Positions 1 through 9,599 of a DNA stretch of 62,722 nt are shown here, one piece after another (within the stretch, counting starts at the first letter, position 1; each line of letters starts with the position of its first letter). The stretch is from contig NZ_JADEYH010000028.1 in NCBI RefSeq assembly GCF_017114865.1, positions 1 through 62,722 on the forward strand, written 5' to 3'. The DNA is from Streptomyces verrucosisporus. GTDB lineage: Bacteria; Actinomycetota; Actinomycetes; Streptomycetales; Streptomycetaceae. Both the position numbers and the translations under genes were made by a program. Under the pieces are notes generated by a model that did no database searches, was not told where the DNA came from, and saw nothing but the letters and a program-made list of their open reading frames with translations.

Positions 1-167
1 CGTGGTGGCCGGGGGCGTGAAGGAACCCGCCCACCCGTCACGGAGCGTGCACACGATGCACGTCGCCGGACCGGGGAACAGCGAACGCGGGAACCCAGCG
101 CATCCAACACCGTTCGGGATGCGCGCAGTTCCGGGAGCCGGCATCAGATGCCACTCCTGGACACTGT

Positions 168-1094
168 TTAGGAACGGTACAGGAAGACCACCGATCCCTG
201 GTCGAGCCTGAGCCACTCGCGCCGGGCGCTGCCCCGGAGCGCGGTGAGGCTGAACCGGTGCGCCCGCACCTCGCTGCGGTACCGCAGGTCGATACGCGGA
301 TCGCCCTCCGCCTCGGCCAGTTCCCGGATCGCCCCGTCCAGCCCGGCGCCGCCGGTCCCCAGGAACGCCTCCGCCGCGCGCACCGCGCGGGCAGCGGCGG
401 TGCAGTAGACGTCGTTCCGGCCCGCCACCCGCCGTACGTACCCCCGCAGCCACCCGTACTCCGCCGGGAGTCCGTCCGCCAGCTCGGCGGCCCGCCCGGC
501 ATGGCGCGCGGCCGCCTCCGCCGCCGGCGCCTGCACCTGTGGCAGTCCGCTGACCATCGCGTTCTCGGCCCGGATCATGGCGTCCAGGGAGTCCATCAGA
601 TGGAGCACCGCGCCGGCAGCCGCCCGGTCGGCGGGGAGGCCGGGCGCCCAGCCGACGGGCAGCGGGGGTCTCCAGTCCGCCGGGAGGCCCGGTCTCCTGA
701 TGCGGGGGGCGAGAGCCGTCGGGTGATCGGGGAAGCAGTCACGGACGGCGTCGAGGACGTCCCACAGCAGGCCGAAGTGGTAGGAGTTCTCCCACGCCTC
801 CGCGACCTCGTGGAGCAGATAGCTCAGCAGCAGCGGGACACCGTACGGCTCGTCCCCGAGTTTTCCCAGGGCCGCCGACGTCCTTTCGTACGCCTTCCGC
901 CAGCGGTCCCCGGGCCGCCTGAGGGTGGACCGCGGGTCCTCCGGCGGGCGGCGGGCGGCCCCCTCGCCGCCCGGCTCTCCGTCCGGTTCCCCCTCCGGTC
1001 CGCGGGCCGGTTCGGCGGAACTCCGGGAAACCTCCGAACCGGTCCCCGTGTTCTCCGTACACTCCCGCGAAACACCGGGAGCGGCGCGCGGAGA
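168..1094 (-). CDS. hypothetical protein, start codon unresolved
   Basis: I do not recognise a family. The minus-strand frame is open from the TAA at 168-170 back to an in-frame stop at 1095-1097. The first standard start codon going upstream is GTG at 606-608, which gives only 146 residues and has no ribosome binding site. The frame upstream of that GTG looks like real protein: it contains SYLLHEVAEAW and SYHFGLLWDVLDAV, with normal G/C third positions. It is preceded by a Pro/Gly/Glu-rich disordered stretch (about 915-1094). No ATG, GTG or TTG occurs in frame between 608 and 1094. The gene may use CTG or a frameshifted upstream start, or may have lost its start. It lies divergent to the cupin gene. 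Confidence 0.45.
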   Translation of the reverse strand, partial: SPRAAPGVSRECTENTGTGSEVSRSSAEPARGPEGEPDGEPGGEGAARRPPEDPRSTLRRPGDRWRKAYERTSAALGKLGDEPYGVPLLLSYLLHEVAEAWENSYHFGLLWDVLDAVRDCFPDHPTALAPRIRRPGLPADWRPPLPVGWAPGLPADRAAAGAVLHLMDSLDAMIRAENAMVSGLPQVQAPAAEAAARHAGRAAELADGLPAEYGWLRGYVRRVAGRNDVYCTAAARAVRAAEAFLGTGGAGLDGAIRELAEAEGDPRIDLRYRSEVRAHRFSLTALRGSARREWLRLDQGSVVFLYRS

Positions 1095-1112
1095 TCACCG
1101 AGAATCGCGTCC

Positions 1113-1538
1113 ATGACCGAGACCCCCGTACCCGCGTCCCAGTCCGCGCCCCGGCCCGTGAACCTGCCCGAGGCCCTGGCCTCCTTCACCGATGTCTACA
1201 GCCCGCGGATCGTGGCCCGGGTGAACGACTACGACGTGCGGATCGCCCACGCCGAGGGCGAGCACGTCTGGCACGTGCACGAGGACACCGACGAGTTCTT
1301 CCTCGTCCTCGACGGCCGCTTCGACATCGCCCTGCGCGACGCCGACGGCGGCGAGAGGACCGTCGAGTTGCACAAGGGCGACGTGTTCGTGGTGCCGCGC
1401 GGCACCGAGCACAGGCCGTCCTCGGCCGGCGGGTCGATCCTGATGTTCGAGCCCACCGGGACGGCCTCGACCGGGGACCGCCACGAGGGGAAGATCCCCG
1501 GCCACGTGGACAGCACCACCGGCCACGCCCTGGCCTGA
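1113..1538 (+). CDS. cupin-domain protein
   Basis: A 141-residue single-domain cupin of unknown substrate. The double-stranded beta-helix motifs are visible. HVWHVHEDTDEFFLVLDGRF supplies the two histidines and the glutamate of cupin motif 1. GDVFVVPRGTEHRPSS supplies the glycine, proline and terminal histidine of motif 2. Such proteins usually bind one divalent metal and act as small isomerases, dioxygenases or sensors; nothing here decides which. The ATG at 1113 is chosen because upstream frame sequence is GC-rich non-coding and this start begins a typical N-terminus. A strong hairpin follows directly, so it is probably monocistronic. Confidence 0.8.
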   Translation: MTETPVPASQSAPRPVNLPEALASFTDVYSPRIVARVNDYDVRIAHAEGEHVWHVHEDTDEFFLVLDGRFDIALRDADGGERTVELHKGDVFVVPRGTEHRPSSAGGSILMFEPTGTASTGDRHEGKIPGHVDSTTGHALA

Positions 1539-1544
1539 GGGCAT

Positions 1545-1585
1545 CCCGTCCCTTCCCCGCCGCGGTGCGGCGGGGAAGGGACGGG
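1545..1585 (+). terminator. hairpin terminator after the cupin gene
   Basis: A perfect 19-bp inverted repeat (1545-1563 with 1567-1585) has a 3-nt loop and begins seven bases after the cupin stop codon. It has no U-run, as is common for Streptomyces terminators. Confidence 0.75.
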
Positions 1586-1757
1586 GGGGCGGGGGCAGAG
1601 GCCATTGGTACAGACCGGATTCGGTCAACGGACAGAGCAACCCTTTTCCGCCCTCTTCACCAAACCCCCGGACCCCTCCACCCGGACGGACGCCCCCCGT
1701 TGCGCCGCGTGCACCCGGCCGCACCCTCCGGGAACGGACCGGAAGTCGCCCTTAACG

Positions 1758-1773
1758 ATTGGTCTGAACCAAT
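1758..1773. promoter_or_regulatory. DasR-responsive element (dre) candidate
   Basis: The 16-mer ATTGGTCTGAACCAAT has 6-bp arms ATTGGT/ACCAAT around CTGA. It is close to the DasR dre core TGGTCTAGACCA known upstream of Streptomyces chitin genes. It sits 104 bp before a chitin-active LPMO gene, the expected target class. The match is by eye. DasR would repress until glucosamine-6-phosphate accumulates. Confidence 0.7.
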
Positions 1774-1876
1774 CTATCGTCACCGGCGAGGCCCTGCGCA
1801 CGGCAGGTCGCCACCCCCCGTACCGCTCCGCACGTCGGCCGAAGAGGCCGCGCGCGGAGGGAGGAGGAGCCCCCAC

Positions 1877-2653
1877 ATGCGACAGACCGGACACGCACCA
1901 CGGACAGCACCGACGGCACCGACGGCGCGGAGGAGTCCCGCGAGGCTGCTGGCCTCGTTCTTCGCCTTCGCGCTGGCACTGCCCCTCATGATTGTCATGA
2001 CCTCGGCAAGCTCGGCGGGCGCCCACGGCTGGATCACCTCCCCGCCCAGCCGCCAGGACCACTGCGCCACCGGCCGGGTCACCGGCTGCGACGGACTGCA
2101 GTACGAGCCGCAGAGCGTCGAGGCCCCCAAGGGCTCGCGCCTGTGCAGCGGCGGCACCCGCTGGACCTTCCTGGACGACGACAGCCGCAACTGGCCGGTC
2201 ACCCAGGTCTCCAGCACCGTCACCTTCCAGTGGCGGCTGACCGCCGCGCACAGCACCAGCACCTGGGACTACTACGTCGACGGCGTCCTGTTCAAGCGGT
2301 TCGACCAGGGCGGCACCCGCCCGCCGTCGAACATCTCGCACACCCTGAGCGGCCTGCCCTCCGGCAAGCACAAGATCCTCGCCGTGTGGAACGTCGCGGA
2401 CACCGCCAACGCGTTCTACAACTGCGTGGACGTCCAGGTCGGCAGCGGCGGCGGGGACGGTGGCGGCGGCGATGACGGCGGGACGCCCACCCCGCCGGCC
2501 GAGTGCGCCTCCTCCCCCACCTGGGACCGCTCCACCGCCTACACCGGCGGCCGGACCGTCACCCACCGCGGCCACGCCTGGCGGGCGGCCTGGTGGACGC
2601 GCGGCGAGGAACCGGGCGCCTCCGGTGTCTGGCGGGACCTGGGCCCCTGCTGA
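1877..2653 (+). CDS. secreted lytic polysaccharide monooxygenase (AA10) with CBM5/12
   Basis: This 258-residue exoenzyme oxidatively cleaves crystalline chitin, or possibly cellulose. A Sec signal peptide covers residues 1-49 and ends SSAGA. Cleavage exposes His50, which with His125 (TAAHSTSTW) forms the copper histidine brace. The AA10 domain runs to about residue 195 (ending FYNCVDVQV). A Gly/Asp-rich linker and a C-terminal CBM5/12 module follow, with AWWTRGEEPG and cysteine ends. The start is set by the purine-rich site before ATG 1877. The DasR-like box upstream points to chitin as the substrate. Confidence 0.92.
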   Translation: MRQTGHAPRTAPTAPTARRSPARLLASFFAFALALPLMIVMTSASSAGAHGWITSPPSRQDHCATGRVTGCDGLQYEPQSVEAPKGSRLCSGGTRWTFLDDDSRNWPVTQVSSTVTFQWRLTAAHSTSTWDYYVDGVLFKRFDQGGTRPPSNISHTLSGLPSGKHKILAVWNVADTANAFYNCVDVQVGSGGGDGGGGDDGGTPTPPAECASSPTWDRSTAYTGGRTVTHRGHAWRAAWWTRGEEPGASGVWRDLGPC

Positions 2654-2680
2654 ACCGCGCCTCCCCGCCATCTACGCGGA

Positions 2681-2719
2681 CGGGCGGACGGCGGCCGGAC
2701 AGAGGCCGCCGTCCGCCCG
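2681..2719. terminator. bidirectional terminator between the LPMO and HAD genes
   Basis: A perfect 16-bp inverted repeat (2681-2696 with 2704-2719) has a 7-nt loop. It lies between the converging ends of the LPMO gene (2653) and the HAD gene (2744) and could serve both. Confidence 0.7.
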
Positions 2720-2743
2720 GCGTGCCCGCCGTACGAGCGGGGG

Positions 2744-3478
2744 CTACCCGTCGCCGATCCCGGCCAGCCGGAGAACCGCGTCCAGCCCCCGGACCTGTCC
2801 CGGGGCGGCTCCGGCCGGCAGCACGTAGGAGCGCAGTCCCGCGCCGACCGCCCCGCCGTCCTTGGCCGGGTGGTCCCCCACCATCAGGGTCTCGGCCGGA
2901 CCGGCGCCCAACTCCCGGCAGACGTGCAGGAACAGCCGGGGATCGGGCTTCTCCGTGCCGTGCTCGAAGGAGTGCGTCCAGGAGGAGAACCAGTCGTCCA
3001 GCCGGTGGTGGGCGAAGGTGGCGCGCAGATCCCACCCGACGTCGCTGACCACGCCCAGGGCCACGCCCGCGGCGGCCAGCCGGGTCAGTACGGCCGTGCT
3101 GTCCGCGTACGGCACCCAGTGCTCGGGAGTCCGCAACTGCTCGTAGAGTTCCCCGGCCACCGGCGCCAGTTCCGGGACGGAGGCGTACCAGGTGGTGAAG
3201 GCGTGCCGGTGGGCCCGGGCCGACACGTCCCGGGCACGCTGGGCCCCGGCCACCGCCGGGTCCGACAGACCGGCTTCGAGCCCGCCCAGCAGGGCCTCCA
3301 TCTCCGCCTCGCCCACCGGGCGCGCCAGCGCCGTCCGTATGCGGTCCGCGTACGTGCCGATCTGGAACAGCGTGCCGGAGAAGTCGAAGAGCACGGCCCG
3401 TACGGCGGCGGGCGACCCCTGCGGGGCCGTCACGGCGCGGATGGGGCCCTCGGGGCCGTGACCGGGCAGTCGGCTCAT
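2744..3478 (-). CDS. HAD-superfamily hydrolase-like protein
   Basis: A 244-residue HAD protein. Motif I is VLFDFSGTL, so Asp32 is the nucleophile but the usual second Asp is Ser34. Motif II lies near VVSDVG, the conserved Lys in GTEKPDP, and motif IV is MVGDHPAKDG. A helical cap lies between motifs I and II (about residues 45-115), as in subfamily IA. Without the acid/base Asp it may be a weak phosphatase or use another leaving group; the substrate is unknown. About 30 disordered residues precede the fold, so the start could be later. It stands alone between a terminator and the toxin-antitoxin pair. Confidence 0.8.
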   Translation of the reverse strand: MSRLPGHGPEGPIRAVTAPQGSPAAVRAVLFDFSGTLFQIGTYADRIRTALARPVGEAEMEALLGGLEAGLSDPAVAGAQRARDVSARAHRHAFTTWYASVPELAPVAGELYEQLRTPEHWVPYADSTAVLTRLAAAGVALGVVSDVGWDLRATFAHHRLDDWFSSWTHSFEHGTEKPDPRLFLHVCRELGAGPAETLMVGDHPAKDGGAVGAGLRSYVLPAGAAPGQVRGLDAVLRLAGIGDG

Positions 3479-3509
3479 CCGGTCTTCCTACCACGCTCCG
3501 GGTGGGCGG

Positions 3510-3911
3510 TCAGAGCCTTGCGACCACCACGCGGTCGCCGCACAGCTTGCGCATGTCGTCCTCGTCGGAGGTGAAGACGGTGACGGCGCCGGGCTGCCGC
3601 AGGGCGACGGCCGCCAGGGCCGCGTCGATGGCGTACTTGTGGCCGTGCAGCCCGGTCTCCTTCAGGAGGCCGGTCGCGTCCCGGGCGACATCCTCGGTCA
3701 CCGGCTCCACGTGGAGGCGGGACAGCGCCCACTGCCAGGCGGGGAGGTAGCGCGTCGGGTCGTACGCCTCGATGAGGGTCATCGAGGTGGTTATGACGCG
3801 GACGCCGAGCCGATGGGCTTCCTTCAGACGGAAACCCATACGGCGCTCCCCCCTGACCCACTGGGACAACCCCTCGCTGTCGAGCAGGTAGACCGTCCCG
3901 CCCCCGGTCAC
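3510..3911 (-). CDS. PIN-domain ribonuclease toxin (VapC-like)
   Basis: This 133-residue protein is probably the toxin of a type II pair and would cut RNA using Mg2+. It has the PIN acidic set: Asp in VYLLDSEGL near residue 11, Glu in LIEAYD near 49, Asp in YAIDAALA near 97 and the cluster FTSDEDDM near 117. The start is GTG 3911, chosen because it overlaps the antitoxin stop (GTGA). Longer upstream extensions are a shadow of the antitoxin gene. Target specificity cannot be read from the sequence. Confidence 0.8.
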   Translation of the reverse strand: MTGGGTVYLLDSEGLSQWVRGERRMGFRLKEAHRLGVRVITTSMTLIEAYDPTRYLPAWQWALSRLHVEPVTEDVARDATGLLKETGLHGHKYAIDAALAAVALRQPGAVTVFTSDEDDMRKLCGDRVVVARL

Positions 3912-4210
3912 GCGACCTCCCGGTGCTGCTCGGGCGCGGGCGTCTCCACCTCCGCCCGCCGGGCACGGGCGAGCTCGGCGTGCATGCGCTCGATCTCCCG
4001 GCGCTCGGCCTCGGCCTCGGCCATCTCCGCCTCGGTGATCTCCCCGTACTCCTCCTCCCACCAGCTGACGGCCTCTCCCAGCCGGTCCTGCTCGCGCTGA
4101 CGCTCTATGGCGTGCGTGACGTAGCGGCTGAAGCCGCCGGGGCCCACCTCGGCCCGGATGGCATCGGCCAGCTCCTCCGGCAGGGTCACGGTGTACTTCT
4201 TCGTTGCCAT
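3908..4210 (-). CDS. ribbon-helix-helix antitoxin
   Basis: A 100-residue partner of the PIN toxin. The N-terminus KKYTVTLPEELADAIR followed by GGFSRYVTHAIERQ is a ribbon-helix-helix DNA-binding domain. The Glu/Ala/Arg-rich helical C-terminus (about residues 45-95) would wrap the toxin. It is first in the operon and overlaps the toxin by four bases, which couples translation. Two starts are possible, ATG 4210 (used here) and ATG 4222; neither has a clear ribosome binding site. It probably autorepresses. Confidence 0.75.
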   Translation of the reverse strand: MATKKYTVTLPEELADAIRAEVGPGGFSRYVTHAIERQREQDRLGEAVSWWEEEYGEITEAEMAEAEAERREIERMHAELARARRAEVETPAPEQHREVA

Positions 4211-4323
4211 ACCGCCGACCATACAGAGAGGGCCGGGCCGCCGGAACGCGAAGCCGGCCCGTTCATACGCATGTGTGATCGGTACTCACGCCTTTGACGC
4301 CGGGCGGCCGCCGGCCCGTCCCG

Positions 4324-5685
4324 TCACGCCGCCGGGCCCGTGAGGCGGGCGTGGAGGCGGCGGGCGGAGGCGTCGGTGAGGGAGGCGATCTGGTCGACGA
4401 TCACGCGCAGCCGGGTTTGGTCGTCACCGGCCTGCGAGAACAGCGCGCGGAACTGCGGGTCCAGGCCGTCCGGGGCGCGGGCGGTCAGCGCCTGGGCCAG
4501 CCCGGCCAGGATGTCGCGCTGTTCGCCGCGCAGCCGCTCCTGGTCGGGGCGCTGCATGACGTACCGGTCGGCGACGGCCTTGAGCACGTCGCACTCCAGG
4601 CGGGCGGCGCGCGGGACCACCAGGCGGGCGCCGTAGCGGGTCAGGCGGCCCGAACCGTACGCCGCCCGGGTCGCGCCCTCGGCGGCCAGGCAGAACCGGC
4701 CGATGAGCTGGCTGGTGGCGTCCTTCAGCCGAGCCTGGGCGACGGCCGTGCCGTCGTAGCCGTGCGGCCACCACTCCTGGCCCAGCAGCCGGTCCAGGGC
4801 CTCGGCGAGTTCGGCCTCCTCGGTGCCGGGCGGCGCGTAGCGGGCGGCGGCGACGGCGAAGACCTCCCGGCGCTCGGGTTCGGCCAGCAGCAGGTTGGGA
4901 TCGAGGTGGCCGGCGTGGAGGCCGTCCTCGACGTCGTGGACGGAGTAGGCCACGTCGTCGGACCAGTCCATGACCTGTGCCTCGAAGCACTGGGCGTGTT
5001 CGGGCGCGCCGCGCCGGAACCACTCGAAGACCGGCAGGTCGTCCTCGTAGAAGCCGAACTTCCGCGAGGCGGGATCGGCTGGGTGGCCGCCGCGCGGCCA
5101 GGGGTACTTGGTGGCGGCGTCCAGCCCGGCACGGGTGAGGTTGAGGCCGACGCATGCCGGAGGGCCGCCGTCCCCTTGCGCCGGTCCGGCGAACCGTTTC
5201 GGCTCCAGCCGCGACAGCAGCCGCAGCGACTGCGCGTTGCCCTCGAAGCCGCCGCAGGGCTCGGCGATCTCGTCCAGTACGCGCTCGCCGTTGTGCCCGA
5301 AGGGCGGGTGGCCCAGATCGTGGGCGAGGCAGGCGGTCTCCACCAGATCCGGGTCGCAGCCGAGCGCCGCGCCCAGTTCCCGGCCGACCTGGGCGCACTC
5401 CAGGGAGTGCGTCAGGCGGGTGCGGGGGGTGGCGTCCCAGGCGCCGGCGGCGGCGTCGGGGGTGACGACCTGGGTCTTGCCCGCGAGCCGCCGCAGCGCG
5501 GCGGAGTGCAGCACCCGCGCCCGGTCGCGCTGGAAGGCGGTGCGTCCGGGCCGTTTGTCGGGCTCGGGCACCCAGCGTTCCAGCGCCGCGCCGTCGTAGC
5601 CGGTGACGTGCTCCGCCGGTCCGTCGCCCCAGGGGCTGTACGTCGTGTCGTCCATGGCGTACGCATCGCCATACCCGCCGCTCAT
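4324..5685 (-). CDS. dgt: deoxyguanosinetriphosphate triphosphohydrolase-like protein
   Basis: The 453-residue dGTPase family enzyme removes triphosphate from dNTPs and so tunes dNTP pools. The HD motif is seen as TRLTHSLECAQVGR, then CLAHDLGHPPFGHNGE, then the later metal Asp in VMDWSDDVAYSVHDVED. Length and composition fit the bacterial dgt group. In Streptomyces this gene usually precedes dnaG; here its 3' side opens on the toxin-antitoxin pair instead. It begins 10 bases after the chelatase stop, so the two are probably cotranscribed. The start could also be the Met 10 residues later. Confidence 0.93.
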   Translation of the reverse strand: MSGGYGDAYAMDDTTYSPWGDGPAEHVTGYDGAALERWVPEPDKRPGRTAFQRDRARVLHSAALRRLAGKTQVVTPDAAAGAWDATPRTRLTHSLECAQVGRELGAALGCDPDLVETACLAHDLGHPPFGHNGERVLDEIAEPCGGFEGNAQSLRLLSRLEPKRFAGPAQGDGGPPACVGLNLTRAGLDAATKYPWPRGGHPADPASRKFGFYEDDLPVFEWFRRGAPEHAQCFEAQVMDWSDDVAYSVHDVEDGLHAGHLDPNLLLAEPERREVFAVAAARYAPPGTEEAELAEALDRLLGQEWWPHGYDGTAVAQARLKDATSQLIGRFCLAAEGATRAAYGSGRLTRYGARLVVPRAARLECDVLKAVADRYVMQRPDQERLRGEQRDILAGLAQALTARAPDGLDPQFRALFSQAGDDQTRLRVIVDQIASLTDASARRLHARLTGPAA

Positions 5686-5694
5686 ACACCGACG

Positions 5695-6546
5695 CTAGCC
5701 GCCCCGGGTGACAACGCGGGCCGGCGCGGGCGGACGCCGGCGGTCAGCGGGTGCGGGCCGGTGCGCCCCGCGCCGGACGGAGGAGGGACGTGCGGACGCC
5801 GTACGCGCCCGGGCGAGCGCCTCGTCGTAGCGGTGCAGTACGAGGCGGGCCAGCGCCGGGTGCGCGCCCAGCGGGGAGGCGGCCGGCAGGCCGGGGGCGT
5901 CGCCCGCGCACCGGGCGGCGAAGAGGCCCGGCGCGGTGAAGTACGAGGCCAGGGCGGTGTCATGGCGCCCGTCGGCGCGCAGGGCGGCCACGGCCTCGGG
6001 CACGGTCGGCCGTGCGGCCGAGGCGTAGGCGGGCAGCACCGGGACGCCGCCGAGGCGTGCGGAGAGCAGGGCGGCCGTCCGTTCGGCGTCCCGGGCCGAG
6101 TCCGCATCGCGCGAGCCGGCCGCCGCCAGCACCACGCCGCCGGTGCTCACCGCACCGGCGGCGTTCCAGCCCGTCTCGGCCAGCCGCCCGGCCAGCGCCT
6201 CGGCCAGCAGCGGGTGCGGTCCCAGCGGCGCCGCGGTCAGCACGGACAGGTGCCCGGCGGCGGCAGCTGCCTCGGGCAGGTCGTGTTTGACGTGGTGACC
6301 GCGGCCCAGGAGCAGCGGGACGAGGACCGCCCGGCCGGCCGGGAGCGTGTCGAGGGCGTCCGGCAGCAGGGGCTCGTTCAGCTCCACGTGCCCGAGTTCC
6401 ACCCGCAGGCCGGGCCGCAGGGACCGCACGAGGCCGAGCAGTGCGGTGACGGTGCGCAGCGCCCGGGGGTCGCGGGAGCCGTGGGCGACCGCGACCAGCG
6501 GGGGCGCGGGGCAGGTGCGGGGGCGGACGCGGAAGGGGGAGGTCAT
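5695..6546 (-). CDS. sirohydrochlorin chelatase (CbiX/SirB-like)
   Basis: A 283-residue class II chelatase-fold protein. LVAVAHGSRDPRA near the N-terminus carries the metal/proton-handling His. A second half-domain repeats the fold, with GVVLAAAGSRDADS. It would insert Fe2+ into sirohydrochlorin to give siroheme, the cofactor of NirB encoded nearby, or Co2+ for B12. The location beside nasA supports the siroheme role. ATG 6546 is used because the 21 preceding codons are Arg-rich and unlike the family. It is divergent from nasA and could share its GlnR control. About 40 C-terminal residues are Arg/Pro-rich and probably disordered. Confidence 0.85.
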   Translation of the reverse strand: MTSPFRVRPRTCPAPPLVAVAHGSRDPRALRTVTALLGLVRSLRPGLRVELGHVELNEPLLPDALDTLPAGRAVLVPLLLGRGHHVKHDLPEAAAAAGHLSVLTAAPLGPHPLLAEALAGRLAETGWNAAGAVSTGGVVLAAAGSRDADSARDAERTAALLSARLGGVPVLPAYASAARPTVPEAVAALRADGRHDTALASYFTAPGLFAARCAGDAPGLPAASPLGAHPALARLVLHRYDEALARARTASARPSSVRRGAHRPAPADRRRPPAPARVVTRGG

Positions 6547-6656
6547 GGGGCGAGTGTGGCGGGCCCCGGTTGCCCCGCCGTTGCGGCGTCGTGACGCCCG
6601 GTTGCGCACGGCTCACGGCACCCGCCGGAGCGGGCTGAGGCCGGTGTGCCGGGCCC

Positions 6657-6694
6657 GTAACCTGCGAGGGCGCGCGGCGTAACACGCGCGACGC
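6657..6694 (+). promoter_or_regulatory. GlnR box candidate upstream of nasA
   Basis: The pattern is GTAAC (6657), n6, GGGCG, n6, GTAAC (6679), n6, GACGC (6690). Both a-sites are perfect and exactly 22 bp apart, the period of the GlnR a-n6-b-n6-a-n6-b box; the b-sites are weak. It lies in the nasA/chelatase divergent region and ends 12 bases before the nasA ATG. Confidence 0.6.
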
Positions 6695-6706
6695 ACGCTG
6701 GGCGGC

Positions 6707-8929
<2,223 letters not shown>

Positions 8930-8939
8930 CGTCGTCGGC

Positions 8940-9098
8940 ATGTGGACGGATGCGGGCTCCCCCGCCGCGGACGGGCCGTCACGCGCCCCGGAGCTCGAAC
9001 AGGACTACGCGGCCGCCTGGCGGGAGTGGGACGAGGACGGGAACGCCGTTCTGTGGGACGCGACCGCCGCTGACGGGACCAGTGGCACAGCACGGTGA
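8940..9098 (+). CDS. small hypothetical protein
   Basis: A 52-residue acidic, Trp-rich protein starting 10 bases after the nasA stop. Its core is DYAAAWREWDEDGNAVLWDA followed by TAADGTS. From memory this resembles the C-terminal tail of some actinobacterial antitoxins (AWxEW...WDATxADG), but no DNA-binding half and no toxin gene are present. It could be a remnant or a genuine small protein made with NasA. Function unknown. Confidence 0.5.
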   Translation: MWTDAGSPAADGPSRAPELEQDYAAAWREWDEDGNAVLWDATAADGTSGTAR

Positions 9099-9162
9099 CG
9101 TCCGCCCGGTCCGTCCGGCCGACCCGGCCGGGTCCTGTTCCCCCTGCCGGGCTCGCACCTGT

Positions 9163-9501
9163 TCAGGAGCCGTCCGCCTCCTCGGCTTCCCCGGCGACCC
9201 AGGCCAGGTAGTCCGTGCCTCCGCGGACGACCGGGGTGGCGATGATCTCGGGGGTGTCGTAGTCGTGCGCCGCGCGCAGATGCGCCTCCAGGGCGTCGTA
9301 GCGGGCCGCCGCCGTCTTCAGCAGCACCTGCCACTCGGGCTCGGCGCGCACCTCGCCCTCCCACCGGTAGACCGAGGTCACCGGGCCGGAGATCTGGGCG
9401 CACGCGGCGACGCGGGCCTCCACCGCGCCGCGCGCCAGCGCCTCGGCCTTCTCCTTGCTGTCGGTGGTGGTCAGCACCGTCAGGACGCCCGTCTCCGCCA
9501 T
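9163..9501 (-). CDS. cutA: CutA1 divalent-ion tolerance protein
   Basis: The 112-residue protein is full length for CutA1, a trimeric ferredoxin-like fold protein linked to copper tolerance and metal binding. Family hallmarks seen are VLTTTDSKEKAEALAR at the N-terminus, VAACAQI, SVYRWEGEV, EWQVLLKTA and the C-terminal TPEIIATPV. It is convergent with nasA and divergent from the DUF218 gene. Its cellular role is not settled in any bacterium. Confidence 0.92.
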   Translation of the reverse strand: MAETGVLTVLTTTDSKEKAEALARGAVEARVAACAQISGPVTSVYRWEGEVRAEPEWQVLLKTAAARYDALEAHLRAAHDYDTPEIIATPVVRGGTDYLAWVAGEAEEADGS

Positions 9502-9599
9502 GGCCGCCGCTCCTCTCCTTCTTCCTCACCGTCTTCGCGGTCCTGCCCGCCCACCGTAGCCGCGGCAACCGTGGCGCGGTCCGGTCCGTCTCCGTCGGT

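Larger units (their letters stand above)
1539..1876. other. intergenic region upstream of the LPMO gene
   Basis: These 338 bases hold the cupin terminator, the DasR-like operator at 1758-1773 and a purine-rich ribosome binding site (about 1857-1869) just before the LPMO start. I see no gene in the stretch, and no promoter hexamers I would defend. Confidence 0.6.

Noticed and set aside
46..62. CGTGCA-cacga-TGCACG inverted repeat near the left edge
   Set aside because: Short stem with no gene context visible in the window.
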